A stretch of DNA of 64,000 bases from Cordilura impudica. Lineage: Eukaryota; Arthropoda; Insecta; Diptera; Scathophagidae. The notes beneath the pieces are model-generated. The model worked only from the letters and a program-made list of their open reading frames with translations, was not told where the DNA came from and ran no database searches. The position numbers and the translations under genes were made by a program. The stretch spans positions 50,221,662 through 50,285,661 of the forward strand of contig OY821517.1 in assembly GCA_963682025.1 (NCBI GenBank). The letters are read 5' to 3'. Position 1 is the stretch's first letter. Each line of letters starts with the position of its first letter. Below, in pieces: positions 23,601 to 36,800 of this stretch.

Positions 23601-26600
23601 ATTTTTTTTTGATCAGGCAACCCTTAAAATATTTACCGTCAAATTTGTAGCTGGAAGGCAAATTTTCAACCATTTTTTCTACGACGCTTAGTTTTAGAGA
23701 TATAAGCAATTTTACATGTTCGCTGGCAAAATAAAAATGACGTATGTTTAATAATTAATCGTGCAGCGTTACATAATCAGCAGATCAGTGAGTCTGTGAT
23801 AAGCGTAACTAAAGGGTGATTTTTTAAGAGCTATAGGAAAGTTTTCCAAAAAAAAAAAAAAAAAAAACACATAAAATTCAGAAAAATGCCTGAAATCTTT
23901 ATTTGAATCGATAGTACGGTCCATATAATTTAATGTTAGAAGATTATTTCATGCAAATGTTGACCGTGACTGCGCCTCAAATGGTCCATCCGCTTATTCC
24001 AATTTTGGCATACTCTTTCCAACATTTCGGCCGGTATCTCACGAATAAATGCTTCAATGTTGTCTTCCAATGCGTCAATTGAAGCGGGGTTGTCTGTATA
24101 GACATGAGCTTTAACATAGCCCCACAAAAAATAGTCTAAAGGCGTTAAATCGCACGATCTAGGCGGCCAATTGACCGGTCCCGAACGTGAAATAAAATGT
24201 TCACGGAACTCGCCTCTCAATAAGTCCATTGTTGCGCGTGCTGTGTGGCATGTGGCACCGTCTTGTTGAATCCACATGTCATGCAAGTCAAGCTCTTGCA
24301 TTTTGGCCAAAAAAAAGTTGGAAACACGAAACGTGCGTCAGCTGTTTAAACCAGTGTTGCCAAAAAGATAATAACTAAAAAATCACCCTTTATTATAATG
24401 ATAAAGTTGTGACTTGAAATATTTTTTATTACAGACTGTTTATGAACCAACTAAAGCTCTTCGTGGACTTCCTTTGCCGTTGCTAAGAATGTCTTTTTAA
24501 AAATTTGTGCCAAGATATAGATCTAACAAAAAAAAAAAACTTCCTTTTAAAGATATCGTTTTTTCTCTCGTATTTTAATATATATATTTCTTTCTTTTTC
24601 TCAAGTTGGGGCAGAAAGTCAACGTAAACATTTAAAATCCCAAGATATTGTTGAACAGTTTTTGCAACCAACAGCTGCAGGTGAAAACACAGTCGTTAAA
24701 ACAACTGAAGAGCAACAACTACAATTCTTAAATAGTTCCTCATCGACTTGTGAAGATGAGGAGGAAAGATTGCAATTACTAAGGCAGCAACAGCTGCAGC
24801 AACAACAACAACTGGAAGAAGTTAGTCTTAATGCGGTAAATATTGATTTTGGCGATTTAAAGGAACATGAAAAACTTATGGCTACAAAACCATCGATCAG
24901 CAACTCTGCCAAAGGCCCACTACATAAACAACAAAAACCTACAACTACAGACACTGTCGACTGTAGCAGCAGTAATTTGACATCACACCACACACGTGGC
25001 GGGGTGGCGCCAAGCGTACATTCACATTCTAAAGCAAATAAGGGTCATCATAATATAGCCACTACAGTAGCTGGAGGTGGCACTGTACATAAACATAAGG
25101 CAGCGAAGGAACCAGTAATTCGTTATTCATTGGACGAATTGAAGGATTTCTCAAAATTACCTGAGTCGCAAAAGACACCATTCGTGAAGTGTCAAAAGGG
25201 TGATTGTATATCACAATTATTTGTGGCACAACAGCAACATCATCACCACCATTTGTCACATCACGGCGCCGGCGGCAGTCAGAATATACCCGCCATGAAT
25301 TTACATATGCAACAACAGTACCAACATATGAATTTCAATGAGTCCATGGACTTTGTTAATGTTAAACGTCGCGGCGGCGGTGGCCAGACTCGAAAACATC
25401 ACGATCAAAGTGCTTCATCAAACAGTGGTGGTAATGTCGGTTTGACTGTGTTGCCGGGCGGCTCTTCAGCTGCTGGATGTGGCGCTGCCGGGCCAGGAGC
25501 CCAATATCCTAGAAAAATGGAGGTTATACGTATACATCTGTCATTACATGAGGACATCAAGCTATCCGAATGTGAGAATGCTTGGCAACCGGAACCTTTA
25601 CGTAGTAAATCAAGCAATACTTCACCCTCGTCCGGGCCAAATGATGATATTGATGTAGTCCTAAAGAAAGTACGAGGTATCTTGAATAAATTAACCCCCG
25701 ATAACTTTGATGTGTTATTGAAAACAATGTGTAGCATTTCAATGAACTCCCAGGAAAAAATGCAACAAGTAAATATATATATTTTTTTTATCTTTCTTAA
25801 TCAATTATATTATTTTTTTTTACACGATTATCATATTTTAATGTTGGCTTGGTATTGGCTTCACTCTACTCACTCATACAAAAAATCATATCACATTTTA
25901 ATACCCTCTTTCCTCCCACATACAAACATGTATATATAATGTATAATCAATTATTATCGCGCTTTTCCCATTCCATTCACTGGGTTGAAATATTATGAAC
26001 GGGTTATACAAACAAACAAACAAACATATTGTAGGGAAAATAATTTAACAAATTAATAAAAATTTTAGGTTTAAGCCACGACCCCATTAAGAAAGAAGTA
26101 CATCGAAATAAATCAACTGAATACTGTTATGCAAATTCAGACACTTATACACATATTTTACAATAGTTGAAGGGAAAAACATTGTAGATTACATCTTATA
26201 TTATTACGAAACAAATATTTCCAAATCAACCTAAAACTTTAATTAAAACTGAAAGGTTTCACTAACCTATGGGCACAAAAATATGAAAAGTGTAAAAGCG
26301 TTATTATAATCGCTTTGTGAACAACATTATTTTCTAGCTAATCAATTAGTATTGAAAATGTTATACATCGTAAAATAATTTTTAAATTTTGTGAAGAAAA
26401 TTGAACCAAAACTAAATATGAAATTGTATGTGCCATTTTAAGGACATGGGTTTAAAAAAGAAAAATCTTTCATTTATAAGACAGTTAAATTGGTAGAAAT
26501 CAATATATTAATACGTGAAGGTAAATCTTTCGACCAGTTTTTAAGAAAAATGGGCGCACGGGGGAGTGTGATTGTTCTCCTTGTGGGCACCATCAGACTA

Positions 26601-29600
26601 AGAGTGGCGGCTGCAAAGAAGGAAATTCAAGCTCTCAGAAAATTTGATGTCCTGAAGCTAAATGACCCCAACGTCAAAACTACCTACACTCAGACCTTGA
26701 GAAGCTCAACAGAAACCAACCAAACTCTTACTGGTTGGTTGGTCATATTGAATATAAAATTCCCGAAAGAAAGCCGTGGAAACGTGGAAACTCATAACCA
26801 CGAGAAAAGAAACTAAGTCTCAAATGAATGACGCCAGAACCAGCTCGCAAAAATCCAGACTCCAGGCCATCTACCGTTCTATTGACAGAAAAATTAATCA
26901 CAGCGCGCGCAGAGACAAACGGTAATGGGCGGAACACGTTGCCACAGAAGCACAAACTGCAGCCGAGTCAGGCAGAACACGCGACTTATATAGAACAATC
27001 AAAAAACTTGCTAATAAAAACTTCACTTCGTCAAAACCGTTACGAAATAACAACAGCGATCTCATCACCTCAAATGTAAAACTTAAAATTTGGACACATC
27101 ATTATGCCAACATGCTATCAGTGGACATGCACATACCCCATCCAATATGCAATTGCACTGCCCAAACCGAGAGGACGGATATACTAGCAACCACCCCTAC
27201 AATAGCAAAAATAGTTGACGCTATACACGCCCTAAAAAACTACAAGGCTCCAGGACCTGACAACATCAATCCTGAGCTGTTAAAAGCAGACCCCCAAACA
27301 AGTGCCTTCCTGCTCCAGAATGTGGTAAAAAGATTGTGGGACATAATGAGCTCTCCGAAGAAAGGAGATCTCACAGAGTGCAGAAACTGGAGAGGAATCA
27401 CACTCCTAAGCATGATAAACAAGATAATTGCTAACATTATCAATAGTGGACTTTCTGACACCCTTGACAAAGAGTTTCGTTGTGAACAGGCGGGTTTTAG
27501 ATCTTAAAAGTCTTGCTTAGATCATATAAACAGCCTCCGCATTATAATTGAGCAGTCAGTCGAATGGGGATCGCCCCTTTACCTGGTCTTTATAGATTTC
27601 GAAAAAGCTTTTGATACACTTTCACACGATGCCATTTGGAAAGCACTGACCTGCTTTCACCCTTCTCTGGGTGACCACTATAAACAGTCTGCTAAGGATT
27701 CTAGCCAATAAGGGTTTCCAACCTGTATGCTACCTAGACGACGTAGCGATACTGTTAAGGGGGCAAGATCCTAGAGATTTGTGTAGGAGGGCATCGAATG
27801 CACTCGAAATAGCATATGACTGGGCACAACCGAGGGGTTTGAATGTGAACCCAGAGAAAACTGAAATATGCCTCTTTACAAGGAAGACGAAAATAATCGA
27901 CTTTGATGAACCTCGCTTCCTACGTGGGCTTTAGGGAATATTCTATCTATACACCCAATCGAGATTAGAATTAAATATGAGGCAGCTCTGGCCATGTTAC
28001 GACTTAGGGTAACAGGGGAATATATCACCGACCACATGACCAGACACCAGACTATTTTAGACTAAATTCCGGGACTCAACACAGTGAATATTAGCTGTGA
28101 TAGAATCGCGGAAGTGTCAACAGATATACCCTGCAGTATACGGATACTAGACAGGGAAAGTTGGATGAACGGGAATATTCTACAAAACCTTCCAGGGTCA
28201 CATTACTATACGGACGCCTCTAGTCTGCATGGTAAGACTGAGATAGGTTTCTACGATGAAGACCGTTCCACAGGGAAATACCTCCGTCTTCCGGACCACA
28301 ACTCTGTCTTTCAGGCTGAATTGGTAGCGATAAAGGAATGTATTAGGTCTATTAACGCACGGTATTCCCCAAGTCCCGGAGACGTGAAAATATTTACGGA
28401 CAGTCTAGCGGCTATCAGAGCGATATCCGCGGACAAAACTAGATCAAGGACTATCCTCGAGTGTAAGGAGGAGATTTCAAACTTCTCCAGAAGAGGCAGA
28501 CTTGAAATCGTTTGGATCCCATGACACAGTGGTGTAATGGGAAACGAGATTGCTGACGAACTGGCCGGGAAGGGCTCTTTCCTGGAAAGAGTCAATTTGG
28601 AAAACCCAATACCTTTCAATTCTCTCAAATTGGGACAGGCAGACTGGGCGACCAGTTCGCATGTATCAATTTGGGAAGAGACTGACGTGGGTAAGGTTAC
28701 AAAGATATTATGGGGTTCTCCCAACACTACAAGAACTAGGGAGATCCTGAATCTGAGTAGGGTAGAACTTAGTAGGGTAATTGGCATCCTCACTGGACAC
28801 TCTGAGCTGAGGGCTTATCTATACCGTATAGGACGGCCGGAATCAGCCATTTGTAGAGCTTGCTAGAACACTACCTCTGCTACTGTCCTGCATTTGCGAG
28901 AACAAGGGTCAGACATCTATCCAACGACATCTTACCAGGCCTGACAGGTCTTAGGGGGATAAGCTGGAAAATACTCAAGAAATTTACTGATGAAACCGAA
29001 TTTCTAAGTTAGTAGAGGGGTAGATAACCGGATGAACGTGGAGATGTGGAGCGCACAACAAGCCGACCTACTGGCTTAGGTGTATATCCGGACACAACGG
29101 ATATGAGCTATGTGTATACATAGCTCCTCTTATCAACCTAACCTAACCTAAAGGCGTTTCTAGGAAAATAATAGAGATTATCCAGGAGTTGTACAGAAAC
29201 GTAAATTGTCGTATACTACATCAAAATTCGATAAGCGCGAAGGTTTCTGTTAAAGCGGGTGTTCGACAAGGCTGCATATTATCACCTTTACTTTTTAACG
29301 TTGTGCTGGACATCGTTATGAGAAATACAACGGCCAATACCAGAGGCATAACGTGGGGACTAGGCGAACGTTTGGCCGATCTTGACAAAACGATAGAGAC
29401 AGAAGCTGCAAAGGCAGGCCTCAGAATAAATATTCCTAAGACGAAGGTCATGAGAATAAATTCCTCATACAAATCCAGGATGTTTACCTCTTTTGCTACT
29501 TAGGTAGCATCATAACAACGACCGGAGGATTTTCTGATGATGTTTTGAAGTGTGGAAGTCAACAGCCATCTCCACCCACACAAAAATCAACATCTTCAAT

Positions 29601-32600
29601 TCATGTGTGAAATCTGTTCTGCTCTATGGCTACCAAAGATATGAACACCCTGCAAGTCTTCGTTAACAAACGCCTGAGAAGAATATTAAGAATTTTCTGG
29701 CCCAACAGGATATCGAACACACAACTCTGGGAACGCACTCATCAGAGTCAAATACAAATAGAAGTGTTGAGAAGGAAATGGCGCTGGATTGGTCATGCAT
29801 TGCGAAAACCTCCAGATGATGTCACCCGTAATGCTAGAAACTGGAACCCACAAGGCAGTAGAAGAAGAGGACGGCCAGCACACACCTGGCGTAGACAATT
29901 AGGAATAACATGGAATGAAATAGAAACGAACGACGAAACTTTGTTGAGGTCCTATACTCCTTATAGGAACTAAAGAAACCAATATATATACATAGTTGAT
30001 ATGTAGGAGAAATTCAGAATGATAAAATTCATGTATATGTGTTAAAAATATATTAAATAAAATAAAATATTTATAATAAATAATTTTATAAGAGCCTAAA
30101 GGTATGCTAATCAATTTTAGCCAATTCACAATTCATCGCATGTGCATTTATTAATGATGGTTTCAACAAAGTGTACATTTTAATAGCCCTGTGTTGCATT
30201 GTGAATTGCCTAAAATTGATTAGCATATCTCTTATAAAATTATTTATTAACAATCCGATTTATATTTCTTCTATATGTTCATCAGTTAAATATAAAAGTA
30301 AATATAGTTAAATATAAAAGTAAGAAAACCAAGTTAAGCGGGAAATATCGATAACAAGATCCGAAAGATCGGAATAAATTAAAAGTCTAAATCATTGGGC
30401 ATAGTGAAAAATCATACCGTGGGTGGGAAAGAAGATTCGAATGTCACAAAAAAAAGAAGAAAATTACACAGTGCAATTATGGGGGCTGGTGATAAAATCC
30501 AAGTCGGGGAAAGAACTAGGCATGTATAGTACAACCTCCAAAGGGTTTGACGTTCTGAGGCAATTTTTATACCCTATACCAATATGTGGTCAGGGTATAA
30601 TGACTTTGTGCTGATGTTCGTAACTACCAAAAATATTTGACCTAGAACCACCTTTTATTATACCCAGAATCACATTCTGAGTCGATTTAACGGTGTCCGT
30701 CTGTCCGTCGTGTATCCATGTAATCCTCGTAATCAAACTACAGGTCGCAAATATAAACATATTTTCATAAAATTTGGTATGTAAGCTTCTATCAGCTATG
30801 GCGTGAACGCTATTGATATTGGCGAAAATCGGTACATTTTCAGACATAGTCCCCATAGAAATGACACCTATGAAATCGACTTATATTGCCATATGATCCA
30901 AATTATAATATAGATCTCGGTCAAATTGGGTTTGTGTGTGTTTATTACACCCATTAATTATTATTCCAAAAATAAACCCTATAAGACAATTCTTAGTCAT
31001 AGCCCCCATATAATGCTAATTCCCGATCTTCACTTAAATCTATCAAAAAACATAAATATTGCACAGATTTTTCTCAAATTTGGTTTGTTTATGTTTTTGC
31101 CAAAAATAAGTGACCTTACCAAATATGGTCAGGATCGGTCCATTTTTCGACCTAGTTCCCATATAGCTATAGCATCCGATATGAACTTTTTCATATTGAA
31201 AGCAAAAAAAATTAATAACAATGCCACTCAAATTTGGTTTACGCTTATTTTCTATATTCAATTAGTTGGGCCTAAGAGAAAGGGTCTCTAAACGCATGGT
31301 ATAGGGTATCGTATAGTCGGTTTAGACCGACTATAATTTTCTTGTTTTTTTTTAACCTTTTATATTTATTTAGGTTTTCAACTATAACTAATTTCAGCAA
31401 AATTGGTGCTAAGACTTAAATGAATAATTTTTATTAATATATCCATGTATGAAATCAAGTTGGAGTAATTTTATTGAATGAGAGCCTTAAAGAAATTTAA
31501 TCGTCCCCCCTTTTTTTTTATCAATTTTCGCCAATAACTCGTCAAGTACTCCAATTTTCTACCCATAAAGGACTGAAAAAAAGCCAAAAACGATTTACAA
31601 TATTTTTGATCAATTTCAAACAAAAATTTTGTAAAATATCTTCTTTACTCGAGTTCTACTATATAAAAAGTATACGCCACATATGTTTAGCGTAGTTAAC
31701 CATTTTTAAAATACTTGCAGATTCCAGCACTCGAAATTCGAGTGCAAATTCTAGGACATTATATTTTTTCATTTAATAAAGACCCTAAAGGTATGCTTCA
31801 CAATTCAACTCATTTTAAATGAAGAAAACAAACTCAATACATTAACACAAACACATTAACAAATTTAATAAACACACACATTGCATTGTATAATTTTATG
31901 CATGTGTTAGTAGCAACTTTAAACGATCATAACTCAAAAAAAAAAAATATTCCAGTCGATGAAAATCTGTAAATCTACCCAGACAGCTAAAAAGAAATAC
32001 CTTTCAAATGATAAATTTTTTGTCAAAATCGGGGTAAAACTGTGAAACTTACATCGGTAACAAGAAATCGCCTTGCCTATTAATATTATAGATTTCCCAG
32101 TGTATCATATGTTTCTTTCGTTTCTGTACTATAAGCAATTGGAACCAAAGGTTTTTCATTCTCTTATGCAGAAAACCGCTTTCAAGCTACATACTTCCAT
32201 TTTTCGCTTTAAGTTGAACGGCAAACTCTTTGGAGTTCACCCCCAAGACAATGATCCTGAAAATTTTCCAAAGTGTTATAGTCGGTCTAGACCAGATATC
32301 TTATACTATGATTTTAGAGAGAGGGTCTTAGGTCCAACTAATTGGCTAGTAAAAAAAAAAAAAAAAAAAAAACAACCCAGATATGAAAAAGTTCATATCG
32401 GATGCTCTTTTTTTTATATAGGGACTAGGTCGAAAAATTTACCTCAAAAACTCATATATTAACCAGGTGAGAGATTTAATTGAAGATCAGGAAGCAGCTT
32501 TATATGAAGGCTATGACTTAGAATTGTAGTAAAGGGTTTATTTTTGGAATCGTGATAACGTTTAACCGAGATCTTTATGATAATCTGAATCTTAGGACCA

Positions 32601-33854
32601 TTTAAGTCGATCTCAAAGGGCTGAAAGAAAGTTATTCTGAGTCTATCTCGATCAGTATAATAAAAGGTGGGTCTAGGTTAGATATTTTTAATAGTTACGA
32701 ACATCATAAAAAAACTCATTATGCCCTGTTCTAGGGTACAAAAAAAAAAAAAAAAAAAAAAAAATAATGGTCCCGCTATCACTAAGAAACAGAGAATAGT
32801 GATGAATTGCTGATTGCGTTAACTTCACGAATATTACTTTTCCGCTTCCACTCAATTTAAATGTGTAATGGAATATACATATATGTCAGACTTAGTTACC
32901 AGGAAAGGTTTTATATTGTGGTTGCCCATAAGTGAACGTAGTATTTTTCAATGTTTAAAATGTTGAAAAATATATTCCAGCCCTTCAGAAGGTTTATAGA
33001 AAAATATCATCGACGAGACAAAAAATTAAATTTGTGCCGAACGAAATGACAAAATTTCATCTATAATATTAAAAGGCTAGGTGATATCTTGTGACCGATG
33101 TTTTGTTCTACCGTTTTATCCCGATTTTGGCCAAACGTATATTATTTGAAAGGTATTTCTTTTAAGACGTTCTGCAGATTTACAGATTTTCAAATTTTTT
33201 CTTTTATTTTGAGTAAATTGCATTTAAAGTTGCTACTAACACATACATAAAATTATACGTATGCTATGTGTGTTTTAATTAATTTGTTAATGTGTTTGTT
33301 AATGAGTTTGTTATCTTCATTTACAATAATAATAAACTATAAAAGTGTTGGTTTGTGAATTGGCTAAGTTGAAAAATAAAGCTGCCTAGAAATTGCACTC
33401 GAATTTCGAGCGCTGGAATCTGCTACTTCTATATTATTGTTTGCTTTTTCCAAAGTGGTCATTTGACCTCGCGTGGTGCGAATAGAAAACTCAAATGTTG
33501 GTAGAAATAGTGTTAATATTTCATTGATATTTTTCGCAAATTTATTGTCAGTAATTGATTTTTATATTTTCAAAAAAAAAAAAAAAAAAAATTTTTTTTT
33601 GTTTTTTTTTTTTGTTAAAAAAAATTTTTTTTAAGGCAAAGCAATTTTTGAAGGAATAGTTCAGTATAGGATCTGTACAATTTCTCTAATAATAAGAATT
33701 AACACAATTTTATTATTAGATAAATTTATTTCTAATATAAAAAGTAGGCCATCGACATAAATCAAGCGCTTTGGCATTAATATTTTCATAAATCAGAAAG
33801 TGGAGTTAACCCATTTGGCAAATGAAGTATCCATATATGAATCATTTCCCTGAC

Positions 33855-33888
<34 letters not shown>

Positions 33889-36800
33889 GAAAAAAGTTTA
33901 ACTGCCAAATTTAAAAATTTTGTTCAGCATCATTAACACAACGGAAATTAATTCAAAGGTCCATTTCTGAAACTAAAAAAAAAAAAAAAAAGTTTTGAAA
34001 GCAAACTTTTTTTTTTTTTTTTTTTTTTTTTTGTAAATTTAGTATTACAGTACAAACTCGATTACTGCAACTAATAGAAATTCGGGTAGTTGCGATAACC
34101 GCGGTAGTTGCGTTAACCGAGTCACAAAATTTTAATGCTTTTTCCTCCTATTTTTCACGTATTTCCAATATGTGTTCAAATATTTATTAAAAAAAACTAT
34201 TTATTTAGTATATTTATTCGCTTATACTTTTTATTTAGTAGTAAAAAAAAACTTAAAAAATTCATATATGTTAATATTGATACTTATTATACATATTGAG
34301 AGATCCAATGTAATCTATAATAACTTAAAACCAAAACATATAGATACATATGTTTTTTTAAAACATCTAAAACATATTTACTTTTTAAAAAAATCAGAAA
34401 TTTTTGACTGTGTTTTTTTGGCTGATATATTTTTCTGCACAGCAGATTCGCGATGATTTTGAAGCACAAGAATATCTTTAAGATCCATTTCATTTTCTTC
34501 AGCCCATTGAATGCAATTGTTATATGAATCAATAGCAGTCTGATGTGTAATTCTAGAAAGTTTTGGAATTTCAACGACATTTTCATCAGAATTATCGATT
34601 TCTTCCACTTCATCTAGATTTTCACAACAATAGTTCGAACCGTTATCAACGTTTTCAAATATCCATTCATTGATTTCGTCATTAGAAATTGTTTCCTCTG
34701 GCATAATTTCTTGAAAATAGTCGGAGACAGATAACAATAATGAATTTTCTCTTTCGACTTCTGCTCTTATTACACTCAGTAGTAAATTATCTTCATCTGT
34801 CCAGTGGTTTTTAGGATACATAATCTTCTTCCAGCACTTCTTAATCATATCGGAAGGCAATTGATCCCATGCATTTGAAAGGAGACAAACTGCATTACGT
34901 AAAGTAAAAGCCTTAATTTTTTCTTCAATATTTGAGCCTTTACTTCCAATTAAATGCGCTAAGAGGCTTTTCTTATAGTACAACTTTGTTATGTTAATGA
35001 CATTTTGATCCATTGGCTGAATAAGAGCTGTACAATTTGGTGGAAAACACATGACTGTTATTAACCCGTCATCACTTTTTAACTCGCCATCCTTAGGATG
35101 GCAGGGTGCATTGTCCAGCAGCAATAACGCTATCTTTGGAAGTCCTTTAGATTGAAGATATGACCTTACCTAAAAAAACACTCTTTCTATTTTCCCACTT
35201 ACATATTTTTTAATGTTTACTTACCTCAGGAACAAACGTATCATGGAACCATTGCTCAAAGAATGCCAACGTCATCCATGCATTTTTGTTAGCCCTGTAA
35301 ACTACGGGATTGTTTTCAAAACCTTTGAAAGCTCTTGGATTTAATGCTTTACCAAGACAAATATTTTAACCTTGTGCAAACCAGATGCGTTAGTGCAGGC
35401 TAAAAATGTAATGCGCTCCTTGCTTACTTTTCGACCAGGAGCAGATGTTTCATTAAAGTTAACCAGTGTTCTGTTCGGCATAATTTTATGAAATAATCCA
35501 GACTCATCGGCGTTATAGATTTGTTCCGGTGTTAATTTAAGCTCTAATACTTTGGCATGAAATTTTTCCAAAAATGGATCAATAAGTGTTGGTTTATTTG
35601 AAAGTTTTTCGCCACAAATTTTAAGCATCCGAATACCATGACGTTTTTTAAAATTTGAACACCATCCATTGCTTGCATGAAAATCACCACGACTTTCATT
35701 AATTTTGTTATGTAGCTGAATAGCCTTTGACTTTAAGATTTCAGCCGAAACAGGCAAATTTAATTCTCTTTGTTTTAAAAACCATTTATACAGAGCTTTT
35801 TCCATTACTGGATACTCACAGGCTCTAATTACTATACGCTTTCCTGGGCCGGATTCAGCATTTGTAACAAATTTAATTAATTTTGATTTATTTTGCTTAA
35901 TTCTAGTTATTGTTGATTTATGCACATTGTATTCCTGGCATAATGCTTTGACCGATAAGTTTTTATCAAGTTTATTCAAAATTTCACTCTTTTGTTTAAT
36001 TGTTAATTTACTGCACTTTGTCACCTTCACCATTTTTATGCGTTGTTTTTAATAATGGTTCTGATCGCGAAAATCTTTTCACCAAACTGATAAAAAAACA
36101 ACAGACACGTGCTGTTTGTCTGTTTTTTTATGAAAACTATTCCAAGAAATTACGGTAAAATAAATCAAAAACTATCCAGGAACAAAAAAACAGAGTTAAA
36201 AAAAATAGTTGCGTTTATTGAGGTAAATTTTTTAAAAAGTTGCGTTGACTGAGTCTACAATGCATTTGATTCAGGTGTTGCGTTAATCGAGTTGTTGCGC
36301 ATAACGAGAGTTGCAGTAATCGAGTTCGCACTGTATTTTGTAATTAAAGAAATAATCGAAAATTAAAAAGCGCTAAATTAGAATGATAATGTATAAGAAA
36401 GTAGGATTTGATGTTTTATAGTGTATATCGGTAAAAAAATATGAAGTACGTGAACAATTTTTATTACAACTGTTCATTTTCAAATTATAGCGTAACCATT
36501 TTCTTCTTCATGTTCCGCCCGTAGTATTGTTTTTATATAAAATTTTAATATATTTTTTTTTATATGTTTGCAGTCAATTTTACATTTGATGACATTTTAT
36601 AATTAATATAGCATTTTCAGTCCACATATATCTAATAGGTATTAAAGAATTAACGGAATTTTTTATTTAAGAATTTGAAAACAAAGCATTGTCTGAACAC
36701 TCTTTCGGCTTTAGTGTTTAAAACCCGGATATTTATTGACTGACTTTTTGAAGTTACATACTTCAATCCAAAATAAATCAGTTACGATTTTTCCATTTTC

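Noticed and set aside
24436..24502. Acceptor-like TTTTTTATTACAG followed by about 20 open codons (TVYEPTKALRGLPLPLLRM) in eIF4G intron 3
   Set aside because: Its frame does not fit the phase-1 exons on both sides (joining gives a stop within three codons) and no donor follows in phase. Not included as an exon.
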